Source: Bacteroidales bacterium
Lineage (GTDB): Bacteria; Bacteroidota; Bacteroidia; Bacteroidales; F082
Length of the DNA stretch: 64,000 bases
Direction of reading: 5' to 3'
Assembly (NCBI GenBank): GCA_028277395.1
Contig: JANQGJ010000085.1
Location: forward strand, 62,001-126,000
The notes below the pieces were generated by a model. The model was not told the DNA's origin. It ran no database searches and saw nothing but the letters and a program-made list of their open reading frames with translations. The position numbers were made by a program, and so were the translations under genes. Positions 16,174 through 23,844 of the stretch are shown piece by piece. Within the stretch, counting starts at the first letter, position 1; every line of letters begins with the position of its first letter.

Positions 16174-16470
16174 TTAATAGTCCATTGACATGGTTATAAA
16201 TTCCTTTTCTTCCGGGTTGTTTCTGTTTTCAGGGTTATCAGTATTTTTGAGAACAGTATCATGAAAACACTCTATTTCCTTTAAGCGATTCCGGATAATA
16301 TCAAGACGCATCATAATTTTGGATTTCTCATTAAGCAACCTTGTTTTCTCCTTTTCAAGCATATACAATTTTATGTAGTTTGAATTTTGCTTTTCAGGGA
16401 TCACACTCCTCTGTGCCTTCCACATTGTTCTAAGACCATGCATTCCTTTAATTGTATTTTTCTTAAGCAT
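16174..16470 (-). CDS. Small coiled-coil protein of the gas vesicle locus, 98 aa
   Basis: I do not recognise a named family. The product is basic at its N-terminus (MLKKNTIKGMHGLRTMWKAQ). Its middle is a probable coiled coil (KLYMLEKEKTRLLNEKSKIM, then RLDIIRNRLKEIE), and its end is polar. Its place between gvpN (44 bases upstream) and the GvpJ-type gene (10 bases downstream) makes it a likely gas vesicle accessory protein. Unnamed small genes (gvpV, W, X, Y or Z types) hold similar positions in proteobacterial clusters, but I cannot match it to one by eye. Confidence 0.75.
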   Translation of the reverse strand: MLKKNTIKGMHGLRTMWKAQRSVIPEKQNSNYIKLYMLEKEKTRLLNEKSKIMMRLDIIRNRLKEIECFHDTVLKNTDNPENRNNPEEKEFITMSMDY

Positions 16471-16514
16471 AACGTTTTATTTGATAAGTGATAATTTCTT
16501 TGATCAACAAGTAG

Positions 16515-17432
16515 TTAACAATGTTTTTCGATCAGATCCATTACAATCGACCTCACTCTTTCCTGGTTTGTTTTTGAACCCACCCGGCTAGTTTCAGAAG
16601 TGAGTATATCCTGACAAATCAATTTGAATGCCTCATTGTCTTTAGCTGGTATAGTGCGTATTGTTGCCAATGTTTTAGCAATCATAATACATCCGCGAAC
16701 AGTTGGATTAAATTCCGTTTTCCCTGATTCACGCAACTCACGAACAACTTTTACTATCTTTTCAGCATTCACCATAGAAAGCGATGATTTCGCCTTTGTA
16801 ATGCGTACCTCAGTTTCGTAATCGAAATGATCCAGGTCCATAGTAACCATTCGATCACGCAATGCATCCTGGGTTCGGTTGACTCCTGCATACTCTTCAG
16901 GGTTTGAAGTGAATATTGCACAAAAATCAGGATGAACCTTCATATAATAATCTTCTGATTTTACTGATGAAGTACTCATCATACGTTCCTGTAGTATTGG
17001 AAGCAGGATATTGTTGGCTTCGGCACGCGATCTGGTAAACTCATCATAAATAAGTGTAAAACCATTTTTAATGGCTATTGTCAAACGATTGTTTACCCAT
17101 TTCTTTTCCATATCTTCCTCAAGTTTATGTACAGAATGAATAAATCGATCATCCAGCTTTCTGAACCGATAACCTGTCTCACTTCCAATAAGATCAGAAG
17201 TTTTATATTCAGCATCTCCATGTATAATTACTACAGGTCTTCCAATAATACCGGCCAAATGCTTGGCCATTGTAGTTTTTCCAGTCCCTGACGGACCTCT
17301 GAAATGTACAGGAAATCCGGCTTTGATATAGTTGGAAGCTCTATTCGTTATCTCCTTAATGTACTTTGTTTCAACAAAGTCTGTCATTCGCCTTGGCTCC
17401 AGCACCGTATTTGTTTCGTTGACCGTTCTCAT
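16515..17432 (-). CDS. gvpN: Gas vesicle AAA+ ATPase GvpN
   Basis: GvpN is a MoxR-type AAA+ ATPase needed for full growth of gas vesicles. Visible motifs are Walker A GPSGTGKTT (residues 46-54), Walker B LIYDEF (127-132), a sensor-1-like IFTSNPEEYAGVN and the arginine-bearing DALRDRMVTMDLDHFD. The length of 305 residues is normal. Its ATGA start overlaps the stop of the upstream repeat-containing gene by four bases. In cyanobacteria and elsewhere gvpN usually directly follows gvpC, which supports reading the upstream gene as the GvpC counterpart. Confidence 0.96.
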   Translation of the reverse strand: MRTVNETNTVLEPRRMTDFVETKYIKEITNRASNYIKAGFPVHFRGPSGTGKTTMAKHLAGIIGRPVVIIHGDAEYKTSDLIGSETGYRFRKLDDRFIHSVHKLEEDMEKKWVNNRLTIAIKNGFTLIYDEFTRSRAEANNILLPILQERMMSTSSVKSEDYYMKVHPDFCAIFTSNPEEYAGVNRTQDALRDRMVTMDLDHFDYETEVRITKAKSSLSMVNAEKIVKVVRELRESGKTEFNPTVRGCIMIAKTLATIRTIPAKDNEAFKLICQDILTSETSRVGSKTNQERVRSIVMDLIEKHC

Positions 17433-18679
17433 ATTTTATTTTTTTTTGGAAAATAAAGATTGTCAACCTTTAACACCTTTTCATTTTCATAAAGTTTCTT
17501 GGCAACATAACCAATTCGAAGACGGGATTCGCCTAAGATTGTTTCCATCTCTATAACTCTGATTCCTCCAGGGTTTCTGCTGATGCAATCAAGCACTTTT
17601 TCCTCTAACGTCATAGTATTCTTACGTTCAGCAGGTATATCTTTATCTTTTGGGGTTATCATTTTCTCACTGGTGCGAAGTATTTTTTCTTTTTTAATCT
17701 GGGGATTGGAATCTTGTGCAATCTCTGACTGAGATTCCACGATAGAACTTTGTGTTTCTTTCTTTGTCTTTTTTCTCTTTTTTGATACTGTTTTGGGTAC
17801 CTTTTCTTCCTTTACAACAGTTTTGTCTGCTTTGTTATGTTGTACCATTTCACCCTTCACTTCGTTCCAGGTAGCAGATGCAGAAAAACGGTCTTTTGAA
17901 TAGAGATTCAGCATTTCGATAGCATCCTTTCGAATATCATCAACCTCTTTTTTGAGACCCTTTATCTCCGAGTGAATTCCTTTCATCATTTTGTCATATT
18001 GCTTAAGTCTGTTAGTTTCACCACCGGCCAGTTCTTCGGCTAATTTCTGAGCCATTTGCTGGTTTGCCGTCCTGGTCTCCAGCAACCTGTTCTCAAATCT
18101 CTGTAACAATGACTTTACATAATTTACCCTTTCGACAGAGGTATTCCCTAATTTATCTCTGAGTTTTGTAGCCATATCATTATGCTCACGCTCAAAATTA
18201 CCAAGCATGTCACTCATACTATCACGTAAATTGCTGACCTGATCATTTATATGCCTGATATCAGAGTTGATATTTGTCATGAGATCTTTAAAAGCAGTAA
18301 TCCGGTTTTTTTCGATAAGAGCCAGATCTCCTTTTAATTTTTCAGCCATCTTTTGCCTGTTCTCAGAGAATTTTTGTATTTTATCGAAAGCAGCACTCTG
18401 AATACCATCTACTTCGCCATGTATTGCTGCAATAGTATTCTGGATTTTTGTCATTAAATCATTGTAAGAGCTTAATCGATCCTGTTGCCATCGGTTAATC
18501 TCCTTATGCAAGGATTCCGCATCTGATTTCAATGTGGCCACCATACGCTGACGATCTCTCCTGAATCGATCCATTGTTTTTCGAACTTCATTTACAAGTT
18601 CCTCATTTTCACTAATCCTTTGTTTGAATGAAGCCAGGATTTCCTCACTTAATTCTTTCATTTCTGATGTAAGTCCCAT
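17429..18679 (-). CDS. Four-repeat coiled-coil protein with C-terminal winged helix; candidate GvpC counterpart
   Basis: I recognise no named family for the whole protein. Residues about 42-264 contain four imperfect repeats of roughly 41-66 residues. They begin near residues 43, 108, 166 and 207 with an R/Q-x-MA-x-KL pattern, followed by (N/D)R-(L/I)-xx-(Y/F)-xx-(L/M)M and I-xx-(I/L)-xx-(E/Q)V. The repeats are amphipathic helices, the design of GvpC, which ribs and stiffens the vesicle from outside, though GvpC repeats are about 33 residues. A Lys/Ser-rich linker (275-350, with KKRKKTKK) leads to a predicted winged helix-turn-helix (357-412, EKVLDCISRNPGGIRVIEME and YFPKK). The four-base overlap with gvpN supports a gas vesicle role. 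Confidence 0.72.
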   Translation of the reverse strand: MGLTSEMKELSEEILASFKQRISENEELVNEVRKTMDRFRRDRQRMVATLKSDAESLHKEINRWQQDRLSSYNDLMTKIQNTIAAIHGEVDGIQSAAFDKIQKFSENRQKMAEKLKGDLALIEKNRITAFKDLMTNINSDIRHINDQVSNLRDSMSDMLGNFEREHNDMATKLRDKLGNTSVERVNYVKSLLQRFENRLLETRTANQQMAQKLAEELAGGETNRLKQYDKMMKGIHSEIKGLKKEVDDIRKDAIEMLNLYSKDRFSASATWNEVKGEMVQHNKADKTVVKEEKVPKTVSKKRKKTKKETQSSIVESQSEIAQDSNPQIKKEKILRTSEKMITPKDKDIPAERKNTMTLEEKVLDCISRNPGGIRVIEMETILGESRLRIGYVAKKLYENEKVLKVDNLYFPKKNKI

Positions 18680-18763
18680 ATTTTTATAGATTTAAATGAA
18701 CATCAATTATTATTTGTTTCAATATTTAACTTATCCGGCTCATTGCACCAGATCATGTTAAAT

Positions 18764-19363
18764 TCATAATGCAATTTGATTCTTAATATTCTTTATATCC
18801 TTTATTGTAATCGTATCTCTCTTTTTGAGTAATTCCCTAAGACTATCCATAGTTCGCATGTGCATGGTTAGAAAATCTGTATATGATTTCAGTATCCTAT
18901 CTTTTTTTCTTTCACTAAAATCCGCAATGCCGGATAATTGCTTTCGCACATTCATAACCCTTGTACCAATCTCTTGTGTAGTTACACCTTTAAGGCCCAG
19001 CAAACTGTTTCTCATTAATTCAGAGATTTCCTTCTGACTTTCCATGTATTCATAAAACTGTCTTTCCATCTCTTTTTCACTGGTATCAAGTACACTGAGA
19101 ATACCAGACATAATGTTGTTATAATCTTTTTTACGTAATGATCCGTTCCTTGCCATTGTATTGCAAAGCTTTGAGTTAAGAGTCTTTCTTTCCTTTTCAA
19201 GTTCTATTAACGAATCCCGAACACTATTAATAAGCACATACGAAGATTCTACTATAACTTCAGATGATTGAAAAGCCACCTGTATGTTTTGGATTCGATC
19301 TTCGTAAGAAGCAATTATAGTTTCTAAATTGCCATTCAAATCTGTATGTGATATTGTATTCAT
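18764..19363 (-). CDS. Coiled-coil protein of the gas vesicle locus, 199 aa
   Basis: I do not recognise this family. The product is almost wholly predicted helix with heptad-like spacing (IIASYEDRIQNIQVAFQSS, SVRDSLIELEKERKTLNSKL, then SYTDFLTMHMRTMDSLREL). It has no signal peptide or membrane segment. Its stretch IMSGILSVLDTSEKEMERQF recalls the helical units of the neighbouring repeat protein, so the two may be distant relatives. It is the second gene after gvpA, where gvpC or chaperone genes often sit. A vesicle-surface or assembly role is inferred from place only. Confidence 0.72.
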   Translation of the reverse strand: MNTISHTDLNGNLETIIASYEDRIQNIQVAFQSSEVIVESSYVLINSVRDSLIELEKERKTLNSKLCNTMARNGSLRKKDYNNIMSGILSVLDTSEKEMERQFYEYMESQKEISELMRNSLLGLKGVTTQEIGTRVMNVRKQLSGIADFSERKKDRILKSYTDFLTMHMRTMDSLRELLKKRDTITIKDIKNIKNQIAL

Positions 19364-19406
19364 GTATTTATGTAATCAAATATTGTGGATTAAAGCAGGA
19401 ATTCTT

Positions 19407-19423
19407 GGTAAACCATGCTTACC
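19407..19423 (-). promoter_or_regulatory. Weak stem-loop between gvpA and the next gene
   Basis: GGTAA and TTACC form 5-bp arms around a 7-base loop, 54 bases past the gvpA stop. A weak structure here could reduce read-through and keep gvpA transcripts in excess over downstream genes, as is usual in gas vesicle operons. The arms are short and no T-run follows. Confidence 0.22.
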
Positions 19424-19476
19424 GACTATTATCGCAAAGGATGTTTTAGCAAGAATCACCAATCAGATGGATTGTA

Positions 19477-19683
19477 TTAAGCTGCTTTGGCAGTCAATCC
19501 AATCGCCTCTGCATACTTCAGGTAAGTTTCAACAGATGAAACGACTACCCTTGCTTCAATAGCAAGCAATTCAATACCTACCAGTGAAACACGTACCCAT
19601 GCATCAACCACTACTCCTTTATCAAGGATACGGTCGACTACTTCTACCAGGCTGGATGATCCAATAGTTTTTTCTACGGCCAT
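19477..19683 (-). CDS. gvpA: Gas vesicle major structural protein GvpA
   Basis: GvpA is the small hydrophobic shell protein whose ribs form the gas-permeable, water-excluding wall. The 68-residue product matches the family nearly throughout: [20 protein letters not shown], then [20 protein letters not shown], then [20 protein letters not shown]. There is one copy in the window. It is first in the locus and has its own sigma-54-type promoter, a leader stem-loop and a strong Shine-Dalgarno (AGGAGA at 19691-19696, 7 bases before the ATG). That Shine-Dalgarno is unusual for Bacteroidota and fits the need for very high expression. Confidence 0.98.
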   Translation of the reverse strand: MAVEKTIGSSSLVEVVDRILDKGVVVDAWVRVSLVGIELLAIEARVVVSSVETYLKYAEAIGLTAKAA

Positions 19684-19707
19684 TTGAATATCTCCTATAT
19701 TTAATTT

Positions 19708-19734
19708 GAACCGTACTTATTTAAGGGACGGTTT
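19708..19734 (-). promoter_or_regulatory. 5' leader stem-loop of the gvpA transcript
   Basis: AACCGT (19733-19728 on the transcribed strand) pairs with ACGGTT (19714-19709), and an inner CTTA pairs with TAAG. Together they form a bulged hairpin close to the predicted 5' end at about 19744. Such 5' hairpins protect abundant transcripts from decay. The strong Shine-Dalgarno lies outside the stem, so ribosome access stays open. Confidence 0.45.
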
Positions 19735-19754
19735 TTACCTCTTGAATTTTGGTT

Positions 19755-19771
19755 TGCAAAAAGAATACCAA
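19755..19771 (-). promoter_or_regulatory. Sigma-54 (RpoN) promoter of gvpA
   Basis: Read on the minus strand, TTGG at 19771-19768 and TTGC at 19759-19756 form the -24 and -12 elements. Exactly 10 bases lie between the invariant GG and GC (consensus TGGCAC-N5-TTGCW). The -24 box reads TTGGTA, so only the core is conserved. The predicted start is near 19744, leaving a leader of about 60 bases. The next gene upstream encodes a sigma-54-dependent activator, which makes a chance match unlikely. Confidence 0.72.
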
Positions 19772-19783
19772 TTAGTTTAGAGG

Positions 19784-19800
19784 AAAGCCTATCTGGCTTT
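19784..19800 (-). promoter_or_regulatory. Inverted repeat just upstream of the gvpA -24 box
   Basis: AAAGCC and GGCTTT form perfect 6-bp arms around TATCT, centred about 48 bases upstream of the predicted start. It may bind a regulator or a DNA-bending protein. No T-run follows, so it is not a convincing terminator for the upstream regulator gene. Confidence 0.3.
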
Positions 19801-19874
19801 GAAACCATTCTAACTCTCTCATTTTAAATTATAAGAAAAGATTACTTTTTTTTGCTTTGGAACCCAGTCTTTAT

Positions 19875-19896
19875 TAGCTATAAAGAATTATAGCTA
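19875..19896 (-). promoter_or_regulatory. Upstream dyad, candidate enhancer site for the sigma-54 activator
   Basis: TAGCTATAA and TTATAGCTA are perfect 9-bp arms around AGAA. The centre lies about 140 bases upstream of the predicted gvpA start, the usual distance for an enhancer of NtrC-type activators that act by DNA looping. It also lies about 100 bases beyond the activator gene's stop. It could be a transcript end structure instead, but no T-run follows. Confidence 0.5.
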
Positions 19897-19998
19897 CAAC
19901 CATGAAAAAAAACGAACACTTGTGCGAAAACAAATGCACTATTTATTCCTGGGTTTTTAGTAAGAAGATACTACTGTAAAATGATTTTATCAGCCAGG

Positions 19999-21390
19999 CT
20001 ATTTCAATATCCGGTTAATAGATATGTTGTACTTTTTCATTCTTCTGATAAGAGCATCCCTGGTGATACCTAATAACTCCGCAGTGGCTTTTTGATTATA
20101 ATCGCATTGTTGGAGAGTCTCACGGATTAATTTAATCTCCTGATCTTTTAAACTTAATCTATCAGTAATTGGCGCAGCTTCTTCAGGCTTTTGAAATACA
20201 ATAGAAAAGTCATTGTTGACAAGTATTTCTCCTTTACTTAAGATTATGGCTCGTTCCACAAGATTTCTAAGTTCTCTTACATTACCCGGAAAATCATATT
20301 GCGAAAGCATTTTAACCACTTCATTAGAAATACGGACCGGTGGTTTGTTAAATTTGGTGGCAAAATAATCCACATAATAAATGAGAAGAGGTTTAATATC
20401 CTCTGGTCTTTCTCTTAGTGGTGGAATATGAATTTCCAGAGTATTAAGTCTATGGAATAAATCGAGTCTAAATTTCTTTTCTTCAATACTTCTTTTTATG
20501 TTATTATTGGTTGCTGAAATAATTCTGAAATCTGTACAAATTTCTTTCGTATCACCAACACGTGTGATTACTTTTTCCTCGGCAGCACGTAATATCTTTG
20601 CCTGCAGGTTTAATGGCATATCAGCAATTTCATCTAAAAACAGTGTACCTTTATCACATAATTCGAAAAAGCCCATTTTATCAGAGTCCGCGCCGGTAAA
20701 TGATCCTTTCTTGTGACCAAAAAACTCACTTTCCAGCAGAGATTCAGTAATTGCACTTGCATTAACTGCACTAAAAACATGATCTTTTCTGTCACTGGAA
20801 TAATGAATGATTCGTGCAATATTTTCTTTTCCGGTTCCACTTTCACCAGTGATCAACACGTTCGCATCGGGATATTTTGATGCCAGGATGGCCTGTTCGA
20901 ATACCTCCTGCATTTTCTTACTGACACCAATTAACTGTCTGTTAATTCTTGCCTGAAGACCTTTGGATATCAAAGAGTTTTTCTCTTCTGCACGTTTTAA
21001 TTGTTGCTGAATCTTTAAATATTTCTGAGTTCGTTCTATAGCTATTTGAATATCAATATGCCTAAACGGTTTACGTAAATAATCAAATGCACCAAGTCGC
21101 ATTGCTTTAATCACGGTATCCATATCACCATGAGCCGAAACAATTATCACTTCCATATCAGGAAACTTTCCCTTTATTTCATTTAGAATATCCAAGCCGT
21201 TTACCCCGGGAAGTCTCACATCCAGAACTAACAGATCTATTTCGTGATGATCAAGAATAGCCCTTGCATCTTTTTCAGTATTTGATTCATGTGCTACATA
21301 ACCAGACCTGTTGAAAAACTCCGATAATTCTTCAGTAAACTGTTTCTCATCATCGAGTATTAGTATCTGCATTTTATCTTTTCCAGTCAT
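19999..21390 (-). CDS. NtrC-family sigma-54-dependent response regulator, probable gvpA activator
   Basis: The product has the full three-part plan: a receiver (residues about 7-120, phosphoacceptor D57 in LLVLDVRLP); an AAA+ sigma-54 interaction domain with Walker A GESGTGKE (182-189), the sigma-contacting loop GSFTGA (229-234, Ser for the usual Ala) and Walker B GTLFLDEI (248-255); and a Fis-type helix-turn-helix (about 420-463, NQKATAELLGITRDALIRRM). Phosphorylation would let it open sigma-54 promoters. The gvpA promoter lies directly downstream, about 230 bases from its stop. The start ATG overlaps the kinase gene's stop (ATGA), so kinase and regulator are a coupled pair. Confidence 0.95.
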   Translation of the reverse strand: MTGKDKMQILILDDEKQFTEELSEFFNRSGYVAHESNTEKDARAILDHHEIDLLVLDVRLPGVNGLDILNEIKGKFPDMEVIIVSAHGDMDTVIKAMRLGAFDYLRKPFRHIDIQIAIERTQKYLKIQQQLKRAEEKNSLISKGLQARINRQLIGVSKKMQEVFEQAILASKYPDANVLITGESGTGKENIARIIHYSSDRKDHVFSAVNASAITESLLESEFFGHKKGSFTGADSDKMGFFELCDKGTLFLDEIADMPLNLQAKILRAAEEKVITRVGDTKEICTDFRIISATNNNIKRSIEEKKFRLDLFHRLNTLEIHIPPLRERPEDIKPLLIYYVDYFATKFNKPPVRISNEVVKMLSQYDFPGNVRELRNLVERAIILSKGEILVNNDFSIVFQKPEEAAPITDRLSLKDQEIKLIRETLQQCDYNQKATAELLGITRDALIRRMKKYNISINRILK

Positions 21391-22973
21391 AAGTTATATT
21401 TATTCTGTTCCTTTAAAAGTATCTTAAAAGTTGTCCCCTGATCAACTTTACTTATGATCTCTATAGTTCCTTTCATCTCGCTTATAATCTGATATGAGAT
21501 ATATAATCCCAGACCAGTACCTTTACCAGTATCTTTAGTTGTATAAAAAGGGAGCATCAAATATTCAATATCTTCTTCTTTGATTCCTTCACCATTGTCT
21601 GTAATCTCGACAATCAAACATTGATTCTTAAAATATGACTTCAAATCAATAATCATTTCGAACGGATGTTCGTTTTTGCTCTTCTTATTAAAAATTGCAT
21701 CTTTAGCATTTGATAGAATATTAAGAATCACCTGCTCGAATCGATAAGTATTTCCAATGATTGCAGGAAGGTTTTCTGCCAATGAAAGATTCAACCTGAT
21801 CGCATGGTGTTTCATTTGTTCAGACATCATTGATACGGCATTTCTTATACTTGTATTAATATCAAATCGTGTCAGAATTTTATCTTCATCGCTTCTGGAA
21901 AAAACCCTGATATGGTCTATTATATTTCGAATCCTTTCAATGTTATTAAATGTTTTATTGAGTTTTTTTGACAAATAATCCTCCTCTAATTGTTTTTGCT
22001 GAGAGGTCTCATACAGAATATTGTCAAGAATCAAAGAGATAGTATTTAGTGGTTGATTGATTTCATGAGCAATCCCGGCTGCCATTTCTCCCAAGCTAGC
22101 CATTCGATCAGCATGAATTTGCTTCTTCTCAAATTTCTTTCTCTGCGAAATATCACGAGCAATTATCATAAATGAAAACGGCTCATTTTCAGGCCCTTGA
22201 ATAAGTGTTCCGCTAATCTCACTTAAGAAAAAGGAATTGTCTCTTCGCTTAATCTTCACCTCAACATTTTGAACCAATCCTTCGTTGATTGTTTTTCCTA
22301 TTATTTCCTGGGTTTTTTCTCTTTCATCTGCTGTAACAAAATCATAGAAACTTCTTCCCATTACATCATTTTCCTTTGTAAAGCCTAGTAATTCCAGGCT
22401 GATTCCGGAGACATCTGTAATAATCCCATCCAGATCTGTAATGAAGATACCATCAGGAGATGCATTCAGCAGAGTTCTGTATTTTTCTTCACTTGCTTTC
22501 AAATACTTGTTCAACCTGGTTAATTTATCATGACTTCTTTTCAACTTGTCAGAATACTCTTTGATTTTCTGTTTCTGATTATATAAGTCAAGAAAAACCT
22601 TAATCTTTGATTTTAGTAACTTATCGTTAAAAGGTTTTATAATATAATCTACCGCACCTGACTCATACCCAGTATTAATTTGATCTTCACTAGTATAATA
22701 CGCTGTTAGAAAAATGATAGGAATTTTCTCTTTTGGTCGTTCTGCATTTAGTTTTGATGCCAGTTCATAGCCATTCATAGTAGGCATCATAACATCTACA
22801 ATGGCTAATGCCAAATCCTCGCCTTCGGTCTTCTCCAATGCTTCCATTGCAGAATACGCTTTTATGATATTCGCATCGATATTCTTCAACAGAATCTCAA
22901 GAAACAATAACTGATCCTGTCGGTCATCGACAATTAATATTTTAGGTAATGTATTTGATTTTGACTTGTTCAT
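21387..22973 (-). CDS. Receiver-PAS-histidine kinase (NtrB-like), partner of the sigma-54 regulator
   Basis: The product is a soluble 528-residue kinase. An N-terminal receiver has D60 in LAIVDVMMP. A coiled linker and a PAS domain (about 165-280, SPDGIFITDLDGIITDVSG) follow. The HisKA box GEMAAGIAHEINQPL has the active H303, as in the NtrB/DctB group, and HATPase_c follows (NILSNAKDAI, DNGEGI, GTGLGL). I start it at the ATG at 22973. A TTG at 22997 lies inside the predicted -7 box TACTTTTG and cannot begin the protein from that promoter. It overlaps the sigma-54 regulator gene by four bases. With no membrane segment, it probably senses an internal signal or is fed phosphate by another kinase. 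Confidence 0.93.
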   Translation of the reverse strand: MNKSKSNTLPKILIVDDRQDQLLFLEILLKNIDANIIKAYSAMEALEKTEGEDLALAIVDVMMPTMNGYELASKLNAERPKEKIPIIFLTAYYTSEDQINTGYESGAVDYIIKPFNDKLLKSKIKVFLDLYNQKQKIKEYSDKLKRSHDKLTRLNKYLKASEEKYRTLLNASPDGIFITDLDGIITDVSGISLELLGFTKENDVMGRSFYDFVTADEREKTQEIIGKTINEGLVQNVEVKIKRRDNSFFLSEISGTLIQGPENEPFSFMIIARDISQRKKFEKKQIHADRMASLGEMAAGIAHEINQPLNTISLILDNILYETSQQKQLEEDYLSKKLNKTFNNIERIRNIIDHIRVFSRSDEDKILTRFDINTSIRNAVSMMSEQMKHHAIRLNLSLAENLPAIIGNTYRFEQVILNILSNAKDAIFNKKSKNEHPFEMIIDLKSYFKNQCLIVEITDNGEGIKEEDIEYLMLPFYTTKDTGKGTGLGLYISYQIISEMKGTIEIISKVDQGTTFKILLKEQNKYNL

Positions 22974-22994
22974 AGTAGTTACAGGTTGAGGCAG

Positions 22995-23002
22995 CAAAAG
23001 TA
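22995..23002 (-). promoter_or_regulatory. -7 promoter box of the kinase-regulator pair
   Basis: TACTTTTG on the minus strand, 21 bases before the ATG at 22973, matches the phylum consensus TAnnTTTG. It indicates housekeeping-type transcription of the gas vesicle regulators, separate from the sigma-54 control of gvpA. Confidence 0.55.
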
Positions 23003-23455
23003 TTGTTATGTAAAACCCTTATAATATATGAGCTATAGAGCAGAGGCGGATAAAATCCCAAACACAATAATAATTTGAGTTCACCTAAGCTTTTAAACCC
23101 TGCACCCCCTAATACAGCAAAGTTAAAATATTATAACCCAAAATTTACACTTAAAGATCAGAAATATAACTAATGCATTATAAGTCATTATATAACAGCA
23201 TGTTGAAATTATTTCGCATCATTTGATCCTTTAAAAGTAATATGTCTTTGCTATTTGTAGCTTATTCACGGCTTAAGCGTTCGCAAATCACGAAGAACAC
23301 AATTCTCTGTTTATTATTAATAAAGCAATATAATTATCTTCAAGTCTCATTAATTCAGGGCTGTAACAATAAGTAGCAGATAAATACTACCCTTATAATT
23401 CAGGCACAAAACAATTACTAGTATTTAGGATTGAGAAGTTTAAGTATATATCTTA
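23003..23455. other. Intergenic region without a recognisable gene
   Basis: About 450 AT-rich bases separate the kinase-regulator pair from the receiver protein gene. I see no coding frame of note, no strong hairpin and no sigma-54 site with correct GG-N10-GC spacing. Confidence 0.6.
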
Positions 23456-23830
23456 CTAAGGGATCCCGATAACGAGTTGATTGATTTGTTTTATTAACTC
23501 ACTTGCAGGAAATGGTTTTGTCAGGATGCAATCAGCACCCAATCTTTTCGCAGCATCCAGATGATCATTAGCAGCAATTCGCCCTCCTCCGGAAATTGCT
23601 ATTATTTTGGCATTAGGTTGCATACTTCTTATATCTAAGATTAATTCTATCCCATCTTTTTCAGGCATAATTATGTCTGTAACAATCACATCATATGTTG
23701 TAGACTCAATCAACTTAAGTGCTTCCGATCCATTATAAGCAATATCTACATCATAACCTTTTGATTGCAAGACCTTTTGCAAAACCCTGCTGAATACCTT
23801 CTCATCATCTGTAAGTAATATCTTCATCAT
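23456..23830 (-). CDS. Single-domain response regulator (CheY-like receiver)
   Basis: The product is a stand-alone receiver of 124 residues: acidic pocket TDDE near residue 8, phosphoacceptor D52 in YDVIVTDIIMP, the Ser/Thr switch in IIAISGGGR and the conserved Lys in LTKPF. There is no output domain, so it acts by protein contact or as a phosphate relay. It lies 14 bases after the large multi-sensor kinase gene and is presumably its partner. The kinase's own N-terminal receiver appears inactive, which makes this separate receiver the likely phosphate acceptor. Confidence 0.92.
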   Translation of the reverse strand: MMKILLTDDEKVFSRVLQKVLQSKGYDVDIAYNGSEALKLIESTTYDVIVTDIIMPEKDGIELILDIRSMQPNAKIIAISGGGRIAANDHLDAAKRLGADCILTKPFPASELIKQINQLVIGIP

Positions 23831-23844
23831 TCAATCATATTTAT

